DNA of 8,708 nt from Bacillota bacterium (lineage in GTDB: Bacteria; Bacillota; Clostridia; Lachnospirales; Lachnospiraceae). The notes beneath the pieces were generated by a model. That model made no database searches and was not told where the DNA came from. It saw only the letters and a list, made by a program, of their open reading frames with translations. Below are positions 1-6,067 of this stretch, piece by piece; within the stretch, counting starts at the first letter, position 1, and each line of letters opens with the position of its first letter. The stretch spans positions 1 through 8,708 of the forward strand of contig JAFAEB010000402.1 in assembly GCA_023424235.1 (NCBI GenBank). Direction: 5' to 3'. The translations under genes were made by a program, and so were the position numbers.

Positions 1-460
1 GGGCAGAAACAGTGAAGATATATGCTTGACTGCTGAACTAGAAAAAGAAGGATTAAAAGAATTTGATTTTAGTAATGAAATCAAGAGTGTTCCACAGTGG
101 TATATTGATTTAAAGGGTTTACCAACAAAGGAAGATTTAGAAAAATTAATTGGAAGAGAAATCGTAGAAGTACCTTTGAAAAAAGGTAATTTCACCATGG
201 AAAACACGGTTATGGAGATGAAGGATTTTTCTATCATTATGAAAATTATGTATAAGGCAGTAGAAGCGACTATTGCAAAAGGATTTGGAGGAAAAGCAGA
301 TTATAATAATCCAGAATTTAAAATGATGATGTTATCTGCAGTAGATGCATCCCTTACGGGTATGAAGATTAGTGGTGGTATGAAAAACCACGTATTAGAA
401 GGAGTGTTAGAGATGGCTAATGGACGTTATTTGAAGGGGATTCTTACGATGTTGAAGTAA
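1..460 (+). CDS. GH3 beta-glucosidase/xylosidase-type enzyme, C-terminal fragment (5' cut by window)
   Basis: The frame is open from the first bases, so the gene begins upstream; 152 residues are visible. The first visible residues, GRNSEDICLTAEL, match the last strand of the fibronectin-III-like domain that follows the catalytic domains in GH3 enzymes (family pattern G.SSRDIRL). After it comes a tail of about 130 residues ending SGGMKNHVLEGVLEMANGRY then LKGILTMLK, which resembles the C-terminal helical tail of clostridial GH3 enzymes (pattern SGG...EGL..M.NG.F.KGL). GH3 enzymes release terminal glucose or xylose from beta-linked oligosaccharides; the catalytic residues lie outside the window, so substrate cannot be judged. 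A TTG at 26 could be taken as a start, but there is no ribosome binding site before it and the upstream codons fit the family, so it is internal. Family call is by eye and fairly secure; sugar specificity is unknown. Confidence 0.75.
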   Translation, partial: GRNSEDICLTAELEKEGLKEFDFSNEIKSVPQWYIDLKGLPTKEDLEKLIGREIVEVPLKKGNFTMENTVMEMKDFSIIMKIMYKAVEATIAKGFGGKADYNNPEFKMMMLSAVDASLTGMKISGGMKNHVLEGVLEMANGRYLKGILTMLK

Positions 461-597
461 GGGATGGTATGGGGTTAAATCAATGTATAATAAGTTATAG
501 CCGAGAAATCTATATTAGATACTAACTACACTAGTCGAGGTGGCTAAAAAAGTTGTGTCAAAACAACATTATTATGAATAACTCAAAAAGACATAAA

Positions 598-834
598 GAG
601 GCCCTATAAGCCTGTAAGTTCGCTATATATGCGGACTACATGGTTTCTAGAGCCTCGATTTTTGATGCTTCAAATCACCTAGTATTGATGTCATTCAGCG
701 ATGAAGCATCTTGCATCTATGAAGGTGTACCGACGAGATGAAACGTCAAGTCAACGAAAACTTGGTTTTATTAAAACTTAGTGGTCAAAAATAATGCGGT
801 ATTTAACCAGTAGCAATATAGCACCTTTATAGAT
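598..834 (+). other. candidate structured RNA or decayed mobile element
   Basis: Several stems lie in order on the plus strand: GAGGC 598-602 with GCCTC 652-656, enclosing a 7-bp hairpin (617-623 with 631-637, one G-U pair); a perfect 9-bp stem 664-672 with 702-710; and a 13-bp helix 715-727 with 822-834 with a single G-U pair. The 13-bp helix encloses three local hairpins: 732-735/744-747, 747-751/760-764, and 782-785/806-809 with inner 789-793/800-804. The segment 598-660 is about 46 percent G+C by hand count, well above the AT-rich flanks. A closing helix with hairpin arms is typical of folded RNAs, but no known class was recognised. A remnant of an insertion sequence is the main alternative. 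Strand is assigned only because the downstream genes are on plus; the stems exist on both strands. Confidence 0.4.
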
Positions 835-844
835 ACTAATAAAG

Positions 845-850
845 TATAAT
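845..850 (+). promoter_or_regulatory. possible -10 element for the GH43-esterase operon
   Basis: A perfect TATAAT lies about 115 bp before the GH43 start codon, just after the structured element. The hexamer 17 bp upstream (CACCTT, inside the 13-bp helix) is a poor -35, so this would be a weak or activator-dependent promoter. A TGCAGTA string at 874-880 resembles the repeat found before the second GH43 gene. Low certainty. Confidence 0.3.
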
Positions 851-965
851 ATAGCAATAATTGATACAAAGAGTGCAGTAAATGAAAAGTAAAACAATGA
901 AATTTATGTTAATATTAATTCAATCAGTAATAATTTAATCTAGTATTGCAAAGGAGAAAAAAATT

Positions 966-1871
966 ATGAACACTAAGAAAACAAATCCTATTATTAAATC
1001 AATCTACACAGCAGATCCTGCACCTATGGTGGTGGGGGATACACTTTATCTTTACACCACTCATGATGAGGATGAACTCATCAATGATTTTTATACAATG
1101 GTTGAATGGTGTTGTTTCTCCACCAAGGATATGGTGAACTGGACCGACCATGGTGTGATATTCTCTTTGGATGATATTGAATGGGCTGATGACAGAGCAT
1201 GGGCACCTCAGGCAGTGGAGCGTAATGGTAAGTTTTATCTTTATTGTCCAGTACATAAAAAAAATGGTGGAATGGCAATTGCAGTAGGTGTATCAGAGAA
1301 CCCTACAGGACCTTTCAAGGATTTAGGTGAGCCACTTGTAGATGAAGGAGATTGGAATGATATCGATCCCACCGTATTTATTGATGATGATGGTCAAGCA
1401 TACCTTTATTTTGGAAATCCTGAACTTCGTTATGTTCTTCTGAATGAAGATATGGTTTCCTATGACAAAACTGTCGGCGTAGTCAAAATCCCTATGACTG
1501 AAGAAGCTTTCGGAAAAGGAAGCCATAATACCGGTACAAGTTATGGAGAAGGCCCTTGGTTCTATAAAAAAAATAATCTTTATTATATGGTATATGCGGC
1601 TTTTGCATTGAATGAGCAAAATGAACAATTGGCTTATTCAACTTCTATTTCGCCAACTGGGCCATGGAAGTATGGAGGTGTTTTAATGGAGTCAGGAGAT
1701 TGTTTTACAAACCATCCGGGTATTGCAGATTTCAAGGGACATTCTTATCTGTTTTACCATACCTCTGAATTGCCGGGTGGAAGCTTATTCCATAGATCAG
1801 TTTGTGTAGCTGAGTTTAAGTATAATGAGGATGGCTCTATTGATACTGTGAAAAAGTGTGAGAGTATATAA
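966..1871 (+). CDS. Glycoside hydrolase family 43 enzyme, single domain (arabinofuranosidase/xylosidase type)
   Basis: This 301-residue protein is a five-bladed beta-propeller hydrolase of family GH43, which removes arabinose or xylose from arabinoxylan, xylan or arabinan fragments by inversion. All three expected acidic residues are in place: general base Asp17 in TADPAP, pKa-modulating Asp134 in DIDPTVF, and general acid Glu195 in YGEGPW. His250 (NHPGI) and Arg277 (HRSVCVAEF) match the conserved active-site His and Arg. Blade motifs are clear: GDTLYLYTTHD, NGKFYLYCPV, DGQAYLYFG, NNLYYMVYAA, SPTGPW. No signal peptide, so cytoplasmic. Length fits a catalytic domain alone with no binding module. 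The ATG has AAGGAG at 951-956, nine bases upstream. Fourteen bases separate its stop from the next gene, so the two are co-transcribed. Family is secure; exact substrate is not. Confidence 0.92.
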   Translation: MNTKKTNPIIKSIYTADPAPMVVGDTLYLYTTHDEDELINDFYTMVEWCCFSTKDMVNWTDHGVIFSLDDIEWADDRAWAPQAVERNGKFYLYCPVHKKNGGMAIAVGVSENPTGPFKDLGEPLVDEGDWNDIDPTVFIDDDGQAYLYFGNPELRYVLLNEDMVSYDKTVGVVKIPMTEEAFGKGSHNTGTSYGEGPWFYKKNNLYYMVYAAFALNEQNEQLAYSTSISPTGPWKYGGVLMESGDCFTNHPGIADFKGHSYLFYHTSELPGGSLFHRSVCVAEFKYNEDGSIDTVKKCESI

Positions 1872-1885
1872 TTAGGAGGTTTTTT

Positions 1886-3481
1886 ATGGGGATGATGGAA
1901 AGACCAACAGTCAATACATTGGCTGATGGAGGTAAGTATTGGGAGCATGAGTACGAGAAATTTTTTCTTAAAGTCTACGTACCTGCAAATGATATTGATG
2001 GACAGACGAATAATTATAGCTTTCGGGCTCCTCTACTGCTTGTTTTTGAAGAAAACAGGCAGAGTATAGATGAGGCAATAGAATTTGCCAAGAAGAGCGG
2101 GCTTAGCAGTATTGCTGCCGAAGTAGATTCTAGTGTTCTTTTTATTTATCCAACTGACGAAGCTGGATGGAAAAATGCAACAGAGGACTTGTATGCATCT
2201 GTTATAGCCGAAGTTAAAATGGATCCCCGCTATGCGGATGGAATTGCTGAAATACATAATTTTTTTACACGGGAGTTCAAGGGCTATTTTATTAGAGGTG
2301 CTATATTTAGAGCAGATATCTATAGCTTTGGTGAGTCCGCAGATTATGTAGCCAAGAATCTTTTAAAAACAATACATGGTGAGTATCTTTGGGGGCCTGG
2401 TGAGATTACTCCAGCTATGTGTTCCATGGAGAATCTAAGTGTTATTCCTAGACCTGAGCGTATGGATATAGGTATACTTAGCGTTGGAAATTCTAAGGAA
2501 GTAAATGAAGCCTTTAAAGATTGTAGGAACCTGCTAATTAAGCCAGAGCCTGACTATAGGGCTGATTTTAAGTCTTTTGTTCGTAAGTTTAAAATGTGGT
2601 GTGGCAATATGGAGATAGAGCCTGATTTTGAAGCGATGAACATGACTGAGGAAGCCGGTAGTGTACTTGTACAGACCTCACCTGACAGTAGAGGTGCATT
2701 TAAGGATACATTAGAGCATAAAGTTGGGTATTTTGCCTACTATAATAATGATATATTTGATAAAGGACCGGTCCCACTACTTATGGGATTTCATGGTGGC
2801 GGCGATTCCTCCATGTTCTTGACCTTTGTTTCTGGATGGTATGAAATCGCACATAGATATGGCTTCTTGTACGTTTCACTTGAGAACCATCAGAATGTAA
2901 CAGCTACAGAAGTAGTAGAAGTAATAGAAAATCTTAAGAAACGCTACAATATTGATGAACATCGCATTTATGCAACTGGATTTTCCATGGGTAGTGGGAA
3001 AACATGGGATATGTATCAGGAGTATCCTAATGTTTTCGCTGGTCTTGCTCCTGCAAGTGCACTGTTCCCAGTGAAGAATAATCCATTTGGGCAGCCACTC
3101 GGTGACAGACTGAATATGACGGTTCCTGTTCCGATATTCTATTCAGGTGGTGAACAATCACATCTACCAGAATTACCTTTCCAGGCCGAGTCTGCTCTAG
3201 AAAGGATACAGTATGCTGCAAAGGTTAATAAGTGTAAGACTAAATTTGACTTAAGTTATGATAATAAAGACAAATGGGCGGATCCTATATGGGGTGTTTC
3301 TGGTGAACGTGTAGAGAAGATATACGATGAGACTAGAGGAAGCTATTTGACCATTCATTATTATGACAGCGAGGATGGAGTTTGTCGTACTGCATTTGCT
3401 AGTGTCAGTGACCAGGTGCATGAGTTTAGACATCATAGCTGTGAAAATGCATGGATGTTTATATCCCAGTTTACTAGGTAA
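1886..3481 (+). CDS. Two-lobed alpha/beta-hydrolase, probable carbohydrate esterase
   Basis: This 531-residue protein has a C-terminal alpha/beta-hydrolase lobe (about 280-531) with an oxyanion HGGG at 303-306 and a nucleophile elbow GFSMG with Ser367. The acid is probably Glu423 (YSGGEQSH) or a nearby Asp, and the histidine is one of His512, His516 or His517. This resembles the PHB-depolymerase/feruloyl-esterase-like group. The N-terminal lobe (about 25-190) seems to repeat the fold: a strand-like APLLLVF at 48-54 and an elbow-like IYSFGESADYVAKNLL at 145-160, but with no HGGG, so it is probably inactive. No signal peptide; cytoplasmic. The start has AGGAGG at 1874-1879, six bases away; Met3 and Met4 are less well placed. 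Being in one operon with a GH43 enzyme suggests removal of acetyl or feruloyl groups from imported hemicellulose fragments. That role is inference; a peptidase-like hydrolase is possible. Confidence 0.75.
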   Translation: MGMMERPTVNTLADGGKYWEHEYEKFFLKVYVPANDIDGQTNNYSFRAPLLLVFEENRQSIDEAIEFAKKSGLSSIAAEVDSSVLFIYPTDEAGWKNATEDLYASVIAEVKMDPRYADGIAEIHNFFTREFKGYFIRGAIFRADIYSFGESADYVAKNLLKTIHGEYLWGPGEITPAMCSMENLSVIPRPERMDIGILSVGNSKEVNEAFKDCRNLLIKPEPDYRADFKSFVRKFKMWCGNMEIEPDFEAMNMTEEAGSVLVQTSPDSRGAFKDTLEHKVGYFAYYNNDIFDKGPVPLLMGFHGGGDSSMFLTFVSGWYEIAHRYGFLYVSLENHQNVTATEVVEVIENLKKRYNIDEHRIYATGFSMGSGKTWDMYQEYPNVFAGLAPASALFPVKNNPFGQPLGDRLNMTVPVPIFYSGGEQSHLPELPFQAESALERIQYAAKVNKCKTKFDLSYDNKDKWADPIWGVSGERVEKIYDETRGSYLTIHYYDSEDGVCRTAFASVSDQVHEFRHHSCENAWMFISQFTR

Positions 3482-3557
3482 GAAAGTGGCAAATAGGTAA
3501 GCATTTAGTAAAGTTGGTGACATAAGAAATTCTTGTTAAGTAAAAGAGTATCATTTA

Positions 3558-3579
3558 GGGGCTGTTATTATACAGCCCC
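3558..3579. terminator. hairpin between convergent genes, end of GH43-esterase operon
   Basis: GGGGCTGT (3558-3565) and ACAGCCCC (3572-3579) form a perfect 8-bp, GC-rich stem with a six-base loop, 76 nt after the esterase stop and 19 nt from the phosphoesterase stop. It may serve both directions. The tail AACTTATAATT is not a clean T-run, so termination is likely but may be incomplete. Confidence 0.65.
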
Positions 3580-3598
3580 AACTTATAATTAATTCATA

Positions 3599-4516
3599 CT
3601 ATTTAAAAGTTATTGACGATATATTCGGTAAGATAGGCCTTCCATTCCACCTATCCCCGATTCCTAATTCCTTCGGTGTGATATTTTGATAATGTCCTTG
3701 AATTCCTTCAATATCAATGAATCCTTCTTCATTTACTGTAACAATTGCATGTAAGCTTTCACGGTATAATACTAATTCTTTTAAAAAAGGATATGCCTTG
3801 TGAATTTGATTGCTATAGCAAAAGTGATTATACTGGGGGCCAACCCATATATAAGACATAGAATTTAATCCAAAATAATGAGTCTTATCAATTTTTACAA
3901 TTGATTCTCCATGATCATGACCATTCATACACAATAAAACTCTTTTCCCTGTGTTATTGTTATGTAAGCTATTTATTTTGTCCCTAACTTCTCCCCTGTT
4001 CGATATGCCTCGATTTGAAAATTCATTTTCAAGGCTATGATGAGAAAAAATTATATAATATTTGCTATCATCATTAAACTGCTCTTTAAGCCATTTAAGC
4101 TCAAAATCTGGAAGTATAGGATACACATCAGTGCTTTTATTGTAATAGCTTTTGTGATATGGAATAAACATTCCCTCTTTTTTTATGTAGCAAGAGTCGA
4201 GTACGATAAATTTAATATCCTCTACTTTAAATGAATAGTAACTTTTTTCTATATTTAAAAATCTATAATAATCTTCTCTAGGGTACAGATCTGAATCATG
4301 ATTACCTATCACATGATAAAGCGGTATTCCAGTAGTATCTAACATATCAAGTATGAATTTATTCTCGATTTTCGGCAAGCAAAGGTCACCTAGCTGGATA
4401 ATAAAATCTATATTTTTACTTTTAATTCTAGTTAAAAACTCTTCAATTCTTTCTTTTCCATCATGAATATGATCAAAATGTAAATCAGTAAATACTGCAA
4501 ATGTTACCTTTTTCAT
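3599..4516 (-). CDS. Calcineurin-like metallophosphoesterase
   Basis: A 305-residue protein with the full set of metallophosphoesterase motifs: DLH at 11-13, LGDL at 42-45, GNHD at 71-74, SHH at 158-160 and NGHDH at 198-202. These residues bind two metal ions in enzymes that cleave phosphomono- or diesters. The first half is the catalytic fold; the last 100 residues hold a strand-rich tail (ELVLYRESLHAIVTVNEEGF) and no second known domain. No signal peptide or membrane segment. The start chosen is the ATG at 4516, directly before MKKVTFAVFTDLH, because a GGGAGGG site lies five bases upstream; a longer reading from 4576 adds 20 residues that do not fit the family. It stands alone, convergent with the GH43 operon. 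Cyclic-nucleotide phosphodiesterase (CpdA/Icc type) is one possible role, but the substrate cannot be told from sequence. Confidence 0.88.
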   Translation of the reverse strand: MKKVTFAVFTDLHFDHIHDGKERIEEFLTRIKSKNIDFIIQLGDLCLPKIENKFILDMLDTTGIPLYHVIGNHDSDLYPREDYYRFLNIEKSYYSFKVEDIKFIVLDSCYIKKEGMFIPYHKSYYNKSTDVYPILPDFELKWLKEQFNDDSKYYIIFSHHSLENEFSNRGISNRGEVRDKINSLHNNNTGKRVLLCMNGHDHGESIVKIDKTHYFGLNSMSYIWVGPQYNHFCYSNQIHKAYPFLKELVLYRESLHAIVTVNEEGFIDIEGIQGHYQNITPKELGIGDRWNGRPILPNISSITFK

Positions 4517-4548
4517 GAATGCCCTCCCTATATTTGATGTTAGATATA

Positions 4549-4576
4549 GTATTACATATTCTACCATACTATACAA
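4549..4576 (-). promoter_or_regulatory. possible promoter for the metallophosphoesterase gene
   Basis: On the minus strand TTGTAT (4571-4576) and TAATAC (4549-4554) are 16 bp apart, about 30 bp before the ribosome binding site at 4522-4528. The -35 is fair and the -10 weak. Confidence 0.35.
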
Positions 4577-4625
4577 GAATAAATAGTGAAGGGTGAATTC
4601 AATCCCATGGGGTATTTATGAAGGC

Positions 4626-4651
4626 AAGGAGGTATTACTATGGATAATTAA
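4626..4651 (+). other. orphan ribosome binding site with a three-codon reading frame
   Basis: AAGGAGG at 4626-4632 is followed seven bases later by ATG at 4640, then GAT, AAT and TAA. A near-ideal ribosome binding site leading into M-D-N-stop is either chance, the remains of a lost gene, or a minimal leader before the Uma2 gene. The Uma2 promoter proposed at 4703 lies downstream of it, which argues against a leader role. Confidence 0.25.
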
Positions 4652-4702
4652 ATAGTAATTAAGTAAGAAGTCTTCATTAAAATCTAGTTTGTTCGAAAAT
4701 TG

Positions 4703-4731
4703 TTGTATGAGAGATAAATAAATTGTATACT
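4703..4731 (+). promoter_or_regulatory. probable sigma-A-type promoter for the Uma2-family gene
   Basis: TTGTAT (4703-4708) and TATACT (4726-4731) are 17 bp apart. The expected start of transcription, near 4738, leaves a leader of about 26 nt with AGGAAG at 4747-4752 before the TTG start. Confidence 0.5.
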
Positions 4732-4763
4732 ATTCTTAATATTAAAAGGAAGATGGTGATTGA

Positions 4764-5306
4764 TTGAATATATTGGAGAGGGCAGATAAAAGGCCATATA
4801 CAATTGATGATATACTAAATTTACCAGAAGGAGAGAGAGCAGAACTTATAGATGGAAAGATGTACAAGATGACTACACCTAATACAGAGCATCAAGAAAT
4901 ATCTATGTATTTAAGTTGTAGTATATGTAATTACATAATAAATAACAATGAAAATTGTGATGTGTTTTACCGTTTAGGAGTATATTTAAATGGAGATGAT
5001 AGTATATTTTTAGACCCTGATATTATAGTAATATGTGACAAAAACAAGCTTGATTAAAAAGGATGTATCGGAGCTCCTGATTGGGTTATAGAGATCGTTT
5101 CTATTTCTTCAAGAAATATGGATTATGGAATTAAGCTATTTAAGTATCAATTAGCAGGAGTTAGAGAATATTGGATTGTAGATCCAGATAAGAATCGTGT
5201 AATGGTATGGAACTATGAAAATGAAACTATGGAAGAATATACATTACATGATGACATTCCAGTTGGAATATTCGAAACCTTAAAAATTAAAATAAAGCAT
5301 GCATAG
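4764..5306 (+). pseudogene. Uma2-family (DUF820) putative endonuclease, interrupted by an in-frame stop
   Basis: Two reading segments, 97 and 82 residues, lie in the same frame and are parted only by TAA at 5055-5057. Joined, they give a near full-length Uma2/DUF820 protein (family about 180-190 residues): YTIDDILNLPEGERAELIDG at 12-31, FLDPDIIVICD at 82-92, then after the stop KGCIGAPDWVIEIVS and a C-terminal part with AGVREYWIVDPD. The family has a PD-(D/E)xK nuclease-like fold; the expected acidic residues (Asp in LDPD, Glu in VIEI) and the following D...K...Y pattern are present. The expected SPSS after the Glu is SISS, a further departure. A single A-to-T change of a lysine codon (AAA) would create the stop. 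Start is a TTG, with TGA directly upstream in frame, so no longer start exists. Function of the family in cells is poorly known. Sequencing error is the main alternative to a true pseudogene. Confidence 0.8.
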
Positions 5307-5329
5307 ATAATGACCGCCTTATTATCTAT
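5303..5329 (+). other. stem-loop across the Uma2 stop codon
   Basis: ATAGATAAT (5303-5311) pairs perfectly with ATTATCTAT (5321-5329) around a nine-base loop. The left arm holds the TAG stop. It is AT-rich with no T-run after it, so an mRNA 3'-end or stability structure is as likely as a terminator. Confidence 0.4.
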
Positions 5330-5394
5330 TGAATCTAAACATATTATTAAGCATAAAATTTTGCACTATAAGTTTTATTATATTAATTAAATAA

Positions 5395-5436
5395 GAAGAA
5401 GCCTATAAATGATTCAGATTGTTTATAGGCTTCTTT
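5395..5436 (+). terminator. terminator hairpin after the Uma2-family gene
   Basis: A 15-bp stem (5395-5409 with 5422-5436, one G-U pair at the base) and a 12-base loop. The right arm ends TTCTTT, giving the T-rich side, and the left arm is A-rich, so it may act in both directions. It is 89 nt after the stop codon. Confidence 0.7.
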
Positions 5437-5628
5437 GACCATTATTAACTAACATCCTATCAAAGTATAATTGTAGTACATATTTATACTGATTACACCA
5501 ATAATTATACAATAAATCTAAAAAAGTAATAAAACACAAAAAAAATGACCATTAATTATAAAATATGTATAAATTTTATATATAACTTGACTTTTTTCTG
5601 ATATTTGATAATATGGTTATATAGCTGA

Positions 5629-5657
5629 TTTACAATAATATGGAAGTAAGATATTAA
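5629..5657 (+). promoter_or_regulatory. candidate upstream promoter of the L25-like gene
   Basis: TTTACA (5629-5634) and TATTAA (5652-5657) with a 17-bp spacer. The -35 sits in CTGATTTACA, a ten-base string repeated exactly 40 bp downstream in the second promoter. Confidence 0.4.
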
Positions 5658-5668
5658 GTAGATACTGA

Positions 5669-5697
5669 TTTACAGTGTTTATTTTATATAGTATAAC
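5669..5697 (+). promoter_or_regulatory. candidate proximal promoter of the L25-like gene
   Basis: TTTACA (5669-5674) and TATAAC (5692-5697) with a 17-bp spacer, each five of six to consensus. Transcription would begin near 5704, leaving a leader of about 15 nt that starts almost at the ribosome binding site (5706-5712). Confidence 0.5.
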
Positions 5698-5718
5698 AAA
5701 AATATAAGGAGGCTATTG

Positions 5719-6003
5719 ATGGAAGGAATGAATTTACGAACTGTAGTTAGGACGAATCCTAATAAAGTTCAAAATAAGAAACTAAAAAATGAAGGTTATT
5801 TATTAGGTAATATTTCAGCTAGAGGTGCAAAATCTATTGCAGTTGCTGTAAAGAAGGATGAATTTAAAAGAGCCTTAAAGTTAAATAAGGATAGGATGTT
5901 TACATTAACAAGTGAAGATGTTACCTATGAGGTTCGCTTAAAAGAGTTGCAAATTGCACATGTTGAAGTTGATCTAGGTCATGTTGATTTCCAATTAGTA
6001 TAA
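5719..6003 (+). CDS. Ribosomal protein L25-like protein, single 5S-rRNA-binding-type domain
   Basis: A 94-residue basic protein whose pattern follows the bacterial L25/Ctc N-terminal domain: NLRTVVRTNPNKVQNKKLKN then EGYL at 5-28 (family ..KGAARRLRREG), KSIAVAVKKDEFKRAL at 38-53 (family V...EFEK.L), RLKELQ at 73-78 (family IKEVQ), and the end signature GHVDFQLV at 87-94 (family HVDFQRV). L25 binds 5S rRNA in the large ribosomal subunit; in Gram-positives the longer form is the stress protein Ctc. This copy has only the short domain, as in E. coli L25 (rplY), and the usual PAVLYG segment is replaced by LLGNISARG, so it is a divergent member. The ATG at 5719 is chosen because AAGGAGG lies six bases upstream; a TTG three bases earlier is too close. 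It is monocistronic, between its own promoters and a terminator. Ribosomal role is likely but not certain. Confidence 0.72.
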   Translation: MEGMNLRTVVRTNPNKVQNKKLKNEGYLLGNISARGAKSIAVAVKKDEFKRALKLNKDRMFTLTSEDVTYEVRLKELQIAHVEVDLGHVDFQLV

Positions 6004-6067
6004 AAAAACTTTATGATAAAGAGGTATCAATCGATATAAAATACATAACAGACCCTATGATAACATA

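Larger units (their letters stand above)
461..965. other. 505-nt intergenic region without a convincing gene
   Basis: No frame on either strand holds a convincing protein. The first part (461-597) contains a possible three-way fold: TAGCC at 498-502 pairs with GGCTA at 542-546 and encloses ATCTA/TAGAT (508-520) and ACTA/TAGT (521-535). A small hairpin, GTTGT/ACAAC at 552-567 between an A-run and ATTATT, could be a weak end signal for the GH3 gene. The middle (598-834) is listed separately as a structured element. The last part (835-950) is very AT-rich and probably holds the promoter and leader of the GH43 operon. Confidence 0.6.
5307..5718. other. 412-nt AT-rich gap between the Uma2 and L25-like genes
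   Basis: Apart from the stem-loop at 5303-5329, the terminator at 5395-5436 and the promoter region from about 5587, I see nothing: no reading frame, tRNA or long repeat. TTGACT at 5587-5592 with TAATAT at 5609-5614 (16-bp gap) is a further, weaker promoter candidate. Confidence 0.5.

Noticed and set aside
598..656. Purine riboswitch, because of TATAA and GTTTCTA in the element
   Set aside because: The order and spacing of the conserved junctions are wrong and the second hairpin is missing.
731..747. Hammerhead ribozyme core (CGACGAG...GAAAC)
   Set aside because: The CUGANGA core is mismatched and there is no proper stem II or cleavage site; the segment is better explained by the GACG/CGTC hairpin.
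738..752. CcpA cre-like site (TGAAACGTCAAGTCA)
   Set aside because: Spacing around the central CG differs from the cre consensus by a base and the second half is poor.
701..781. 26-codon reading frame (MKHLASMKVYRRD...) within the structured region
   Set aside because: No ribosome binding site, short, and it runs through the paired stems. The frame is fairly open on both sides apart from stops, so a decayed gene cannot be excluded, but no family was recognised.
715..834. MITE-like element bounded by the 13-bp inverted repeat
   Set aside because: The flanking bases show no target-site duplication, and the repeat has internal hairpins more like a folded RNA.
1194..1212. GH43 enzyme with WAPQ in place of the common WAPD motif
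   Set aside because: Gln or other residues are common at this place in several GH43 subfamilies, and all catalytic residues are intact.
999..1278. Minus-strand frames opposite the first GH43 gene
   Set aside because: They mirror a well-supported coding region and show no family features.
4037..4234. 65-residue plus-strand frame with hydrophobic stretches
   Set aside because: It lies antisense within the metallophosphoesterase gene, whose motifs are complete; no ribosome binding site was seen.
6009..6021. Small palindrome CTTTAT-G-ATAAAG after the L25-like gene
   Set aside because: Short and AT-only in character; the strong hairpin at 6068-6116 accounts for termination.
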